51,003 bases of DNA. It comes from JAOAGA01 sp964540515. GTDB taxonomy: Bacteria > CALINM01. The notes below the pieces were generated by a model. That model did no database searches and was not told the origin of the DNA. It was given only the letters and a program-made list of their open reading frames with translations. Of this stretch, positions 42,932-51,003 are shown piece by piece (position 1 is the stretch's first letter; each line of letters starts with the position of its first letter). Both the position numbers and the translations under genes were made by a program. The stretch covers positions 1 through 51,003 of the forward strand of contig CAZIMS010000012.1 of assembly GCA_964540515.1 (NCBI GenBank), read 5' to 3'.

Positions 42932-44251
42932 ATGAGTCAAGAAATGCTATCTATACTAATGTTTATCACTCTCCTTTTTTCCGTAACCTTGGGGCATCCC
43001 CTTGCTTTTACCTTAGGTGGCCTTGCTGTGATCTTTGGAGTAATAGGTTGGGGGCCAGGTTCTCTTCATATGATAGCCAACAGAACATACGGTTTAATGA
43101 CTAATTATGTTCTTGTAGCAGTTCCTCTTTTTGTTTTTATGGCACAGTTACTTGATAAAACAGGAATTGCAGAAGATCTGTTTGAAAGTATGTATATAGT
43201 TATGGGGTCTGTCAAAGGTGGGCTTGCTATAGCCACCATAATTGTTGCCACAATATTTGCTGCAACTACAGGTATTGTAGGTGCATCTGTTGTTGCCATG
43301 GGACTCCTTGCTGGCCCGACAATGTTAAAAAAGGGATATAAAAAAGAGCTTGTAGCAGGAGTTATTACAGCAGGTGGAACATTGGGAATACTTATTCCAC
43401 CATCCATTATGCTTGTTATTTATGCAGGTATTATAGGGGAATCAGTGGGAAAACTTTTTCTTGGTGCCTTTATGCCAGGTTTTTTACTTTCCGGGCTATA
43501 TATTGTATACACAGCCTTATTGTGCAAAATTAAGCCAGCTTACGGCCCCCCCATACCCAAAGAAGATAGGACTCATACCTTCGGACAGAAATTTAATATG
43601 GTCTTTAAGTCAACCATACCACCACTATTTCTTATTCTGGCAGTTCTTGGAAGTATAGCTTTCGGAATAGCAACTCCTACAGAGGCTGCAGGTCTTGGTT
43701 GTTTAGGTGCCATGGTTTTGGCCATTTTTCATAAAAAATTAGATTTAAAATCATTGTATCAATCGAGCCTTGCTACAGTTAAAGTAACAAGCATGGTTAT
43801 GGTGCTTTTTATTGGAGCCAACGCATTTACTTCTGTTTTTATGGCACTGGGTGGAGGTGATGTATTTACTAACCTATTACTTAATGTGAGTAGCAATAAA
43901 TGGGTTATCCTTGGTTTAATGAACCTTATTCTAATTCTCTTGGGCTGTTTTGTTGACTGGTTGGGAATTTTACTTTTATGCGTCCCAATTTTTACCCCCA
44001 TAGCTGAACAACTTGGCTTTGACCCTCTTTGGATTGCACTACTTTTTTGCGTAAATCTTCAGTCTTCTTTTTTAACTCCACCTTTCGGTTATGCCCTTTT
44101 CTATCTAAAAGGCATAAATCTTGAAGGTATGACAACTAAGCACATTTACAAGGGAGTCATCCCTTTTATCTTTATCCAGATTCTTGCCGTTGTTTTGTGT
44201 ATCATTTTCCCTGAAATAATAACATGGTTACCTAACAAAATTTTAAAATAA
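42932..44251 (+). CDS. dctM: TRAP transporter large permease subunit
   Basis: The 439-residue protein has about twelve membrane helices. Family signatures include LVAVPLFVFMAQLLDKTG, FAATTGIVGASVVAMGLLAGPTM, GVITAGGTLGILIPPSI and TPTEAAGLG. This is the sodium-coupled transport subunit of TRAP systems. It directly follows dctQ; GGAGG lies in the last dctQ codons. The next gene has its own promoter. Confidence 0.94.
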   Translation: MSQEMLSILMFITLLFSVTLGHPLAFTLGGLAVIFGVIGWGPGSLHMIANRTYGLMTNYVLVAVPLFVFMAQLLDKTGIAEDLFESMYIVMGSVKGGLAIATIIVATIFAATTGIVGASVVAMGLLAGPTMLKKGYKKELVAGVITAGGTLGILIPPSIMLVIYAGIIGESVGKLFLGAFMPGFLLSGLYIVYTALLCKIKPAYGPPIPKEDRTHTFGQKFNMVFKSTIPPLFLILAVLGSIAFGIATPTEAAGLGCLGAMVLAIFHKKLDLKSLYQSSLATVKVTSMVMVLFIGANAFTSVFMALGGGDVFTNLLLNVSSNKWVILGLMNLILILLGCFVDWLGILLLCVPIFTPIAEQLGFDPLWIALLFCVNLQSSFLTPPFGYALFYLKGINLEGMTTKHIYKGVIPFIFIQILAVVLCIIFPEIITWLPNKILK

Positions 44252-44253
44252 CT

Positions 44254-44282
44254 TTGACAAGTTGCAACAGATTTATTATACA
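44254..44282 (+). promoter_or_regulatory. Internal promoter before the FAD oxidase gene
   Basis: TTGACA (44254-44259), 17 bases, TATACA (44277-44282), directly after the dctM stop. GGGAGG precedes the next ATG at 44306. No operator palindrome is seen here. Confidence 0.55.
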
Positions 44283-44305
44283 TCAATTAATTCGGGAGGT
44301 TATGA

Positions 44306-45694
44306 ATGGGTATAAATGGTTTTATCGATGAAATAAAAAAGTTTTTGAGTCCTGAACAAATTGTACAAGACGATGAAGGTCGTTCTCATTACTGTTATGA
44401 TGCTACAGAATTAAAATATATGCCTGATATAGTCTTGCTTCCATCGAATACTGAAGAAGTATCTAAAATAATGAAATTAGCTTATGAACATGATATTCCA
44501 GTTACCCCACAGGGTGGTAGGACTGGGCTTTCGGGTGGAGCTCTTCCTATAAAAGGTGGTATAGTCCTTTCTCTTTTAAAAATGAAAAAAATTATTGAGA
44601 TTGATGAAAAAAATATGCAGGTTGTTGTTGAACCAGGTGTCATTTCAAGCGATCTTCAGAAAGAACTCAAGAAATACAACTTATTTTTCCCACCCGACCC
44701 GTCAAGCACCATTGAAAGCACCATCGGAGGAAATGTAGCGGAAAATGCTGGATATACTCGAGCAGTAAAGTATGGTGTTACGAGAGATTATGTACTGGGG
44801 ATAGAGGCTGTTCTACCAAATGGTGATATAATAAAAGTGGGTGGAAGAACTCTAAAAAATGTGGCTGGATATGATTTGACATCGTTATTAGTTGGCTCTG
44901 AAGGCACACTTGCCATAGTAACAAAAATAATTTTTAAGCTCTTACCGATGCCAAAATACAGAAAAACATTGATTTTTTATCTAGATAATTTGGAAGAAGC
45001 TGCAGAATTTATTGTTAATGTTTTTAAAAATGGGATTATACCCTGTGCAATTGAACTGATGGATAATACTACAATAAACACCGTGGCTGATTATCTTACA
45101 ACTAATCTTAGAAGAGAGGCTGCAGCATTAGTTTTAATAGAAGTAGATGGTAGTTATGAAAATACAGTGTTAGCAGAAGCAGAAAGTATTCTTAAACTAT
45201 CGGAAAATCTAAAAGGAGTCATTGAATCAAGACTTGCTTCAGATGACAAAGAGGCAGAAAAACTTTGGATAATAAGGCGAGAATCCCTTCCATCATTGAA
45301 AGCTTTAGGTAAGGATCATCTCGAGGCTGACGTTGCTGTTCCACGTTACAAACTGCCTTTCTTAGTAAAAGCCATAAAAGAGATAGGTGAAGGGAAAAAA
45401 ATTAAAATCGCCACTTACGGACACGCAGGAGATGGTAATCTCCACGTTACAATTTTGTATAGAAAAACTAATTTTACCGAGATAAATCAAGCACATGAGG
45501 CCCTTGAAGAGATATATAAAAGAGTTATCGATATGGATGGTACACTTACAGGTGAACATGGTATAGGACTAACTGCAAAGGAATATTTGACGATGCAGAT
45601 GTCTAAGTCAGAAATATCACTGATGAAGAGAATAAAGCAGGCTTTTGATCACAAGGGTTTATTAAATCCTGGCAAGATATTTCCAGAAGAATAA
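44306..45694 (+). CDS. glcD: FAD-linked 2-hydroxyacid oxidase (GlcD/D-lactate dehydrogenase type)
   Basis: The 462-residue flavoprotein has the vanillyl-alcohol-oxidase FAD fold: VTPQGGRTGLSGGALP near 69-84, FFPPDPSSTIESTIGGNVAENAGY near 130-153, and YDLTSLLVGSEGTLAIVT. The C-terminal cap ends with KIATYGHAGDGNLHVTILY, GTLTGEHGIGL and GLLNPGKIFP. Such enzymes oxidise D-lactate or glycolate and pass electrons to a quinone or Fe-S partner. No GlcE or GlcF partner is present. The neighbouring LarA favours D-lactate, since a racemase would let this enzyme use both isomers. Confidence 0.9.
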   Translation: MGINGFIDEIKKFLSPEQIVQDDEGRSHYCYDATELKYMPDIVLLPSNTEEVSKIMKLAYEHDIPVTPQGGRTGLSGGALPIKGGIVLSLLKMKKIIEIDEKNMQVVVEPGVISSDLQKELKKYNLFFPPDPSSTIESTIGGNVAENAGYTRAVKYGVTRDYVLGIEAVLPNGDIIKVGGRTLKNVAGYDLTSLLVGSEGTLAIVTKIIFKLLPMPKYRKTLIFYLDNLEEAAEFIVNVFKNGIIPCAIELMDNTTINTVADYLTTNLRREAAALVLIEVDGSYENTVLAEAESILKLSENLKGVIESRLASDDKEAEKLWIIRRESLPSLKALGKDHLEADVAVPRYKLPFLVKAIKEIGEGKKIKIATYGHAGDGNLHVTILYRKTNFTEINQAHEALEEIYKRVIDMDGTLTGEHGIGLTAKEYLTMQMSKSEISLMKRIKQAFDHKGLLNPGKIFPEE

Positions 45695-45808
45695 GGTCTG
45701 TCACTTCAAGGAAAGTAGCAAGAAGTAACTCAAATGATGTATATTGTTAGTAAAGTCTCTGTAATTAATATTTAAGACTATACCTTTTTTAAAATTAGGG
45801 AGGCCTTT

Positions 45809-47086
45809 ATGGAGGTATCATTAAAATACGGCAACAAGGGATTGAAAGTTAATCTTCCCCAAACTCCGAACTTCAAAGGGATAATATACCCTGAAGAAGC
45901 ACCAGTTATAAAAAATGTAAATGAAAAAATATATGAAGCCTTAAATAATCCCATAGCTTCTCCATCTTTTAAAAATATTGTTAAAGGGAGAAAAGATGCA
46001 GTTATCGTAATTAGCGATATAACACGACCAGTGCCTAATAAAATTATTTTACCTCCCCTTTTAAAAATAATTGAAGATAGTGGCATAGAGAGAAAAAACA
46101 TAACAATTTTAATTGCAACAGGTATCCACAGGCCTAACGAAGGAGATGAACTGATTAGATTAGTAGGAGAAGAGATAGCCAAAAACTATAAAATTTTAAA
46201 CCATTTTTCTAAAAATGATGAAGATATGGAATTTGTTGGTAATATTGGAAATGGTTTGCCTGTCTATGTAAATAAACATTACCTCAAAGCTGATGTTAAG
46301 ATTCTCACTGGTTTTATAGAACCCCATATGTGGGCTGGATACTCAGGAGGGAGAAAATCTATATTACCAGGCATCTCATCCATAAAAACTCTTGAATATA
46401 TGCATGGCCCAGAAATGATAGCACATCCAAAGACTAAATACGGGATCTTGGAGGGTAACCCCTTTCATGAATCAGGTTTAGAAATTATGAAAAAAGCAGG
46501 AGCGGATTTTATCCTTAATGTTACACTTAACACAAGAAAAGAGATTACTGGTATTTTTGCAGGTGATCCTGTTGTTGCCCATTTAGAAGGGTGTAAATTT
46601 TTATCAAATTTCTGTGTAAAAGAGGTCGATAGTTTATTGGATTTTGTAGTAACTACTAACTCAGGTGCGCCCCTTGACTGTAATCTTTACCAAAGCGTTA
46701 AAGGTATGGCAGGTGTTTCATCTGTAATGAAAAATGGAGCTGTTATACTTATAGCAACAGAATGTCTTGAGGGTCTTGGCAGTAATGAATATAAGGAAGT
46801 TCTCCAACTCGTTGACCATCCGGAAAAATTCTTAAAAAGATTAAAAGAAAAAGAATTTTTTATTCCAGACCAGTGGTGTGCGCAAGAAACATATCAGATA
46901 ATGTTAAAAAACCCTGTTTGGATTTACTCTACAGGTATCGACAGGGAAACGCTAAAGAAATACCATTTTACCCCTGTGGATTCTATAGAATCGGGAGTCA
47001 GCAAATTACTTGAAAAATTTGGTTATGATGCAGCTTGGGCTATAGTACCAGATGGACCAATGGTTATCTTAAAATTAAAAGAATAA
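45809..47086 (+). CDS. larA: LarA-type nickel-pincer lactate racemase
   Basis: The 425-residue protein matches LarA, which interconverts D- and L-lactate with the nickel-pincer nucleotide cofactor. DITRPVP is at 70-76 and TGIHRPN at 104-110. The key residues of the Lactobacillus plantarum enzyme have counterparts one position earlier: His107, His173 (FIEPHMWAGYSGG), Lys183 (GGRKSILPG; the cofactor-linked lysine) and His199 (YMHGPEM; nickel ligand). The enzyme should therefore be functional if cofactor genes larB, larC and larE exist elsewhere. Some homologues act on other 2-hydroxyacids. GGGAGG precedes the ATG, and a hairpin terminator follows. Confidence 0.88.
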   Translation: MEVSLKYGNKGLKVNLPQTPNFKGIIYPEEAPVIKNVNEKIYEALNNPIASPSFKNIVKGRKDAVIVISDITRPVPNKIILPPLLKIIEDSGIERKNITILIATGIHRPNEGDELIRLVGEEIAKNYKILNHFSKNDEDMEFVGNIGNGLPVYVNKHYLKADVKILTGFIEPHMWAGYSGGRKSILPGISSIKTLEYMHGPEMIAHPKTKYGILEGNPFHESGLEIMKKAGADFILNVTLNTRKEITGIFAGDPVVAHLEGCKFLSNFCVKEVDSLLDFVVTTNSGAPLDCNLYQSVKGMAGVSSVMKNGAVILIATECLEGLGSNEYKEVLQLVDHPEKFLKRLKEKEFFIPDQWCAQETYQIMLKNPVWIYSTGIDRETLKKYHFTPVDSIESGVSKLLEKFGYDAAWAIVPDGPMVILKLKE

Positions 47087-47104
47087 AAAGAACCTTCGGC
47101 AGAC

Positions 47105-47148
47105 AGGATATCTAAAAACATTACTAATACATTTTAGATATCCTCTTT
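47105..47148 (+). terminator. Terminator of the lactate operon
   Basis: AGGATATCTAAAA (47105-47117) is exactly complementary to TTTTAGATATCCT (47132-47144), a 13-bp stem followed by a short T-rich run. Confidence 0.7.
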
Positions 47149-47212
47149 TATCAAAACTAATTTACCAAACGATACATAGGGATAGTTAAAACAGCTAAAT
47201 AGTATTTTCAAG

Positions 47213-47267
47213 AGTGCCATAGGTTAAGAGAAAAAGCTGGCAAAAAGGGTATGTCAACAATGTTGTG
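47213..47267. repeat. Left copy of second 55-base contig-end duplicate
   Basis: Identical to 47368-47422 across the N run; assembly overlap. Confidence 0.9.
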
Positions 47268-47367
47268 NNNNNNNNNNNNNNNNNNNNNNNNNNNNNNNNN
47301 NNNNNNNNNNNNNNNNNNNNNNNNNNNNNNNNNNNNNNNNNNNNNNNNNNNNNNNNNNNNNNNNNNN
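47268..47367. other. Assembly gap (100 N), probably spurious
   Basis: As with the first gap, exactly 100 Ns separate two identical 55-base ends. Confidence 0.85.
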
Positions 47368-47422
47368 AGTGCCATAGGTTAAGAGAAAAAGCTGGCAAAA
47401 AGGGTATGTCAACAATGTTGTG
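47368..47422. repeat. Right copy of second 55-base contig-end duplicate
   Basis: Identical to 47213-47267. Confidence 0.9.
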
Positions 47423-47763
47423 TAAACATAGGGCCTGTTAAATTCCAATATCTTCACAAATATTCCTCCAACCGTGGGTCTAATTGGCAATGCGAAGATG
47501 ATGCTTGGAGTTATGCCGAAGTAAAAATCCTTTCTGTTTGTTGAGCAAATCTCCAAAACAAAATGACGTTGGGGTCAAGTGTGCGTAAAAACAGGAGTTT
47601 TTTCTTGAAAATGATAACTTCGACAAACTAATAAACTTGAAATAGAGAATCCGATATAGAAAACCCGATTTACCTTGCCCTAACCCTATGTTAAACAAAA
47701 CTTCTTTAAATCAAAAACATATATAGAATTTATATCAGTATTTTTCTCTATTATACGTAATTA

Positions 47764-47791
47764 TTGACACTATAAGGTTTTTTGTTATAAT
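47764..47791 (+). promoter_or_regulatory. Consensus promoter of the helicase gene
   Basis: TTGACA (47764-47769), 16 bases, TATAAT (47786-47791): both hexamers perfect. AAAGG at 47807-47811 precedes the TTG start. Confidence 0.7.
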
Positions 47792-47818
47792 TCTTTCAAT
47801 ACTATTAAAGGTTTAAAA

Positions 47819-50800
47819 TTGAATAACTTCATTACAAACACAGACACAAAAAACCTCAAAGATCGGCTAATAACCCTAATCAGACATAGCGAAGAACTAA
47901 AGTTTCTTGTTGGATTTTTCTATTTTTCAGGAATAAAGGAGCTTTATAAAGGGCTAAAGGAAAATCCTGATGTAAAAATTAAGGTCTTAGTAGGATTAAA
48001 TGTTGACAAGATAAATTTTGAACTCATTGAGGTTGCAGATAGGGACAGTAAGATATCCGATGAAGAAAAAAGTTATAAATTTCTCCAATCTGTTAAAAAG
48101 TCCCTTAATTCTGAAGAATTTGACACTCAAGAATTTTATGAGCAGGTAAAGTTTTTTATCAAGCTTATTAAAGATGACAGACTGCTAATCCGTAAGACTT
48201 ACCAACCAAACCATGCAAAACTCTATTTATTCAAATTAGAGCAAGGACAGGTAGGCAGAAAAAATCTGTTTATTACAGGAAGCAGCAATCTTACAAAAAC
48301 AGGCATTACAACTCAGAACGAATTTAATGTTGAAATAAGCGACTATGGATTTGAAGATGCAGAGGGATATTTTGATGCCTTATGGAGCGATGCTGTAAAG
48401 ATAACAGAAGATGACACTATAAAACAGCGATTGATAGAAATAATTGAGAAAGAGACACTTGTCAAGGATGTTCCTCCCTTTGAGGCTTTTGTTTTAGTCC
48501 TGAAAACCTACCTTGAATCATTTGAGCAAAAAGAGGTTAGGCAGTCACTAATTAGCCTACTTGAAGAAAATGGCTATACTCCTTATCAATATCAGCTTGA
48601 CGCGGTAAAACAAGCGCTTGCAATCATAGAGAAAAACAACGGGGTAATCATAGCCGATGTTGTCGGTCTTGGAAAGACAGTTGTTGCCTGTGCAATTGCA
48701 AGGGAACTTAATAAACGTGGACTTATAATATGCCCACCAGGGCTTATAGGAGATAGAAATAAAGAGTCAGGCTGGCTTAAATATACTGAAGAATTTCGGC
48801 TATATGATTGGGAGGTCAGGTCTCTCGGTGATTTAGAGAATATCGCCGATTTCGTGAACAGGACAAAAGATATAGAGGTAATAATAATTGACGAGGCCCA
48901 TCGCTTCAGAAATCAGGATACAAAGGATTACGAATATCTGAAAAATATCTGCCGCAATAAAATTGTAATTCTGCTTACCGCAACACCCTTTAATAACAGA
49001 CCAGGAGACATTTTGTCTCTGCTCAAACTCTTTATCATACCTAAAAAATCGTCTATAACTCTTGAAAACAACCTTGTGGACAAATTCAGAACATTTAAAG
49101 GAACCTTTGACCGACTCGCCTATATTAAAAAATATTGGCTATCTTCCAATAGATATAAGCAGAACAGGGCGTTATCTTATTATAAAGTACTTTTTGGTGA
49201 AGAAACTATAAACCTGAATAAATTAAGACAAAGATCTCACTATCTTGCAAAACAGATTAGAGACGTCATTGAGCCTGTTACAATCAGAAGAAATAGGTTA
49301 GATTTGCAGAATAACCCCTTTTATAAAGATGAGGTCAAAAGTCTCTCTAAAGTTCAAGACCCCAAAGAATGGTTTTTTGAATTGACCAAAGAGCAGTCAG
49401 AATTTTATGACAGGGTTATCCGTGATTATTTTGGAGATCCCGAAGAGGGCGGACAGTTCAAGGGCGCAATTTATCGCCCCTTTGAATATGAGATAGATCG
49501 TAAAAAAATCATTGATGAAAAACTTACAGATGAAGAAAGCTTTCAATATCAACAACAGCGCAACTTATATGATTTTATGCGCCGCTTGCTAGTTAAGCGG
49601 TTTGAGAGCTCCTTTGGCTCTTTTGAGCAGAGCATAAGGAATTTTAAAGCCATTACCCAACGGGTGTTAGAGTTCATCAGCAAGACCAATAAACACATAC
49701 TTGACAGATCATTATTAGAAAAAATATATGACTTAGATTTAGATGAGATTGAAGAAAACCTCAAAGATTATTCTGAAAAAATAAGAAATGGAAATTATCC
49801 TAAAAATCATAAGATTTATGATTTACAAAAAATGAAATGCAAAGACGACTTTCTTGCTGACATCAAAGCTGATCTTAACCTCTTTGAAAATATCTTAAAT
49901 GAGCTATCCTCTCTTAGTTTAGTAAATGAAGACCCAAAGGTTGAGTGCCTGCTGAAAAACACAAGAAAGGTTTTGGAGGAAAGACCTAAAAATGGCGAAC
50001 CCAAAAGAAAAATTGTTATCTTTTCAGAATATCTTGATACTGTCAAATATCTTAGGCCCATTCTTGAAGATAGTTTCAAAGGAAGGGTATTGGCAGTTTA
50101 TGGAGCCCTCTCAAATTCTGTGATAGCTGATATAAATAGAAACTTTGACGCCTCTTATAGAGAGCAGGAGGATAAATATGACATCCTCCTTGCATCCGAT
50201 AGAATCTCAGAGGGTTTTAACCTAAACCGTGCAGGAATGGTTATAAATTACGATATACCTTGGAATCCTGTTCGTGTAATCCAGAGAGTAGGACGGATAA
50301 ACCGTATCAGCAAAAAGGTCTTTGATGAGCTTTACATTGTCAATTTCTTCCCAACGGAAAGAGGCGCTGAGCTGGTGAAATCACGGGAGATTGCAAGCAA
50401 TAAGATGTTTTTAATACATAACACGCTCGGCGAAGATGCAAAGATATTTGACATTGATGAAGAGCCTACAGCGTCAGGGCTATATGAGAGAATCCAGCAA
50501 AATCCTGATAATCTGGAGCAGGAAGGCTTTTACACGAAAGCCCTGACAAAGTATCTGGAGATCAAAAAACAATACCCAAAACTCATTGAAGACCTAAAGA
50601 ATTATCCAACTCGCATTAAAGTCGCCAAAAAATCCGATGAGAATGAGCTTTTGGTCTTTTTCAAAAAGGGAAGGCTTTATATTCATGCCTTAAGATATGA
50701 TGCTGAAAAAGACAATCAGTTATATCAGCCTACATTTGAGGAGGTATTTGATAAAGTCGCCTGCGACAAAGACGAAGAAAAACTCTCTCTAAGCAGAGAT

Positions 50801-51003
50801 TTTTGGGATTGGTATGAAAAGGCGATGAAATTCAAAGAGCATCGCCCTGTGCCTACAGGCGAGCAAAGCCTTGAACAAAAGGCATTGAATAATCTCAATA
50901 CATTAATAAAAAACCCATACGAAGAATTATTACCATACATGAATTTTTTACGAACCTTGAGAGAAGATATAATTGATTATGGGACGCTCTCTGACTATAC
51001 CTT
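47819..51003 (+). CDS. PLD-nuclease/SNF2-type helicase fusion protein (partial, runs off the right end)
   Basis: From a TTG at 47819 one frame stays open to the window edge, at least 1061 residues, beginning MNNFITNTDTKNLKDRLITL. Residues of about 20-195 form a phospholipase D-like nuclease domain: NHAKLYLF (His132, Lys134), then GSSNLT and NEFNVEI. A SNF2/superfamily 2 helicase follows: ADVVGLGKTVVA (GLGKT 283-287), IIIDEAHRF (DEAH 358-361), LLTATPFNN. The second RecA lobe carries IVIFSEYLDTVKYL, DRISEGFNLNRAGMVINYD and RVIQRVGRINRIS. Such fusions occur in defence and restriction loci, often beside DNA methylases. The rest of the locus is outside the window. Confidence 0.88.
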   Translation, partial: MNNFITNTDTKNLKDRLITLIRHSEELKFLVGFFYFSGIKELYKGLKENPDVKIKVLVGLNVDKINFELIEVADRDSKISDEEKSYKFLQSVKKSLNSEEFDTQEFYEQVKFFIKLIKDDRLLIRKTYQPNHAKLYLFKLEQGQVGRKNLFITGSSNLTKTGITTQNEFNVEISDYGFEDAEGYFDALWSDAVKITEDDTIKQRLIEIIEKETLVKDVPPFEAFVLVLKTYLESFEQKEVRQSLISLLEENGYTPYQYQLDAVKQALAIIEKNNGVIIADVVGLGKTVVACAIARELNKRGLIICPPGLIGDRNKESGWLKYTEEFRLYDWEVRSLGDLENIADFVNRTKDIEVIIIDEAHRFRNQDTKDYEYLKNICRNKIVILLTATPFNNRPGDILSLLKLFIIPKKSSITLENNLVDKFRTFKGTFDRLAYIKKYWLSSNRYKQNRALSYYKVLFGEETINLNKLRQRSHYLAKQIRDVIEPVTIRRNRLDLQNNPFYKDEVKSLSKVQDPKEWFFELTKEQSEFYDRVIRDYFGDPEEGGQFKGAIYRPFEYEIDRKKIIDEKLTDEESFQYQQQRNLYDFMRRLLVKRFESSFGSFEQSIRNFKAITQRVLEFISKTNKHILDRSLLEKIYDLDLDEIEENLKDYSEKIRNGNYPKNHKIYDLQKMKCKDDFLADIKADLNLFENILNELSSLSLVNEDPKVECLLKNTRKVLEERPKNGEPKRKIVIFSEYLDTVKYLRPILEDSFKGRVLAVYGALSNSVIADINRNFDASYREQEDKYDILLASDRISEGFNLNRAGMVINYDIPWNPVRVIQRVGRINRISKKVFDELYIVNFFPTERGAELVKSREIASNKMFLIHNTLGEDAKIFDIDEEPTASGLYERIQQNPDNLEQEGFYTKALTKYLEIKKQYPKLIEDLKNYPTRIKVAKKSDENELLVFFKKGRLYIHALRYDAEKDNQLYQPTFEEVFDKVACDKDEEKLSLSRDFWDWYEKAMKFKEHRPVPTGEQSLEQKALNNLNTLIKNPYEELLPYMNFLRTLREDIIDYGTLSDYT

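Larger units (their letters stand above)
47149..47763. other. Region without a recognised gene, containing the second false gap
   Basis: Apart from the gap artefact, I see only short frames. The longest is on the minus strand: after collapsing the gap, 47195-47556 reads as 68 codons starting MEICSTNRKDFYFGITPSII. Another gives 72 codons at 47480-47698. Neither resembles a known family, and neither has a clear ribosome binding site. They could be remnants of a broken gene or noncoding sequence. Confidence 0.4.

Noticed and set aside
47195..47698. Minus-strand frames of 68 to 72 codons near the second gap
   Set aside because: One is extended by Ns in the raw scaffold. I find no family resemblance or ribosome binding site, so I describe them only as part of the gene-free region.

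Overview
The window is an AT-rich bacterial chromosome segment from a Gram-negative organism. The envelope genes show this: LptF/LptG-type permeases, TonB-ExbB-ExbD, a TonB-dependent receptor and lipoprotein signal peptides. The gene order thrS-infC-rpmI-rplT-pheS-pheT-ihfA-merR and tig-clpP-clpX, the low GC and the lactate/TRAP genes suggest an anaerobe of the Nitrospirota, Deferribacterota or Desulfobacterota type. I cannot place it further from sequence alone. Two 100-N gaps show that it is a draft scaffold. Both gaps are flanked by the same 55 bases on each side, so both are probably artefacts of overlapping contig ends.

Layout. 1-971: 5' part of xseA (minus). 1371-2216: metallo-beta-lactamase-fold hydrolase. 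2297-5989: tRNA-Leu, tig, clpP, clpX and an HU protein, then tRNA-Val (6052-6123). 6132-8422: a secreted subtilase carrying a C-terminal CFI-box segment, split by the first false gap. 8516-10624: lptF-lptG. 10605-16667 (minus): a small exported protein, a Cys-rich lipoprotein and a 1249-residue PKD-repeat lipoprotein. 16950-18883: biotin carboxylase and biotin carrier. 18929-24161 (minus): fmdB, a small membrane protein, a DUF2723 membrane protein, a pyruvate kinase C-terminal domain protein, pgi and an ABC ATPase. 24231-31329 (minus): translation cluster tRNA-Val, thrS, infC, rpmI, rplT, pheS, pheT, ihfA, merR-like gene and tRNA-Pro.

31575-39950 (minus) is one long locus for TonB-dependent uptake: methyltransferase, tonB, exbB, exbD, outer-membrane receptor, second methyltransferase, binding protein, permease and ATPase. 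Most genes overlap. Two structured leader segments, one ahead of the first methyltransferase and one ahead of the receptor, share short sequence blocks and may be a cis-regulatory RNA pair. The substrate is not decided by the sequence.

40313-47086 is a lactate (2-hydroxyacid) catabolic locus. A FadR/LldR-type repressor is divergent from a TRAP transporter (dctP, dctQ, dctM), a GlcD-type FAD oxidase and a LarA-type nickel-pincer racemase that keeps all four key residues. Two operator-like palindromes and a strong promoter lie in the divergent region. From about 47.1 kb the sequence changes to a mostly gene-free stretch with the second false gap, then a large PLD-nuclease/SNF2-helicase fusion gene that runs off the right end and probably opens a defence or restriction region.

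Several genes (xseA, the subtilase, lptF, biotin carboxylase, thrS) lack a Shine-Dalgarno sequence and have a promoter or processed tRNA end almost touching the start codon. infC appears to start at AUA.
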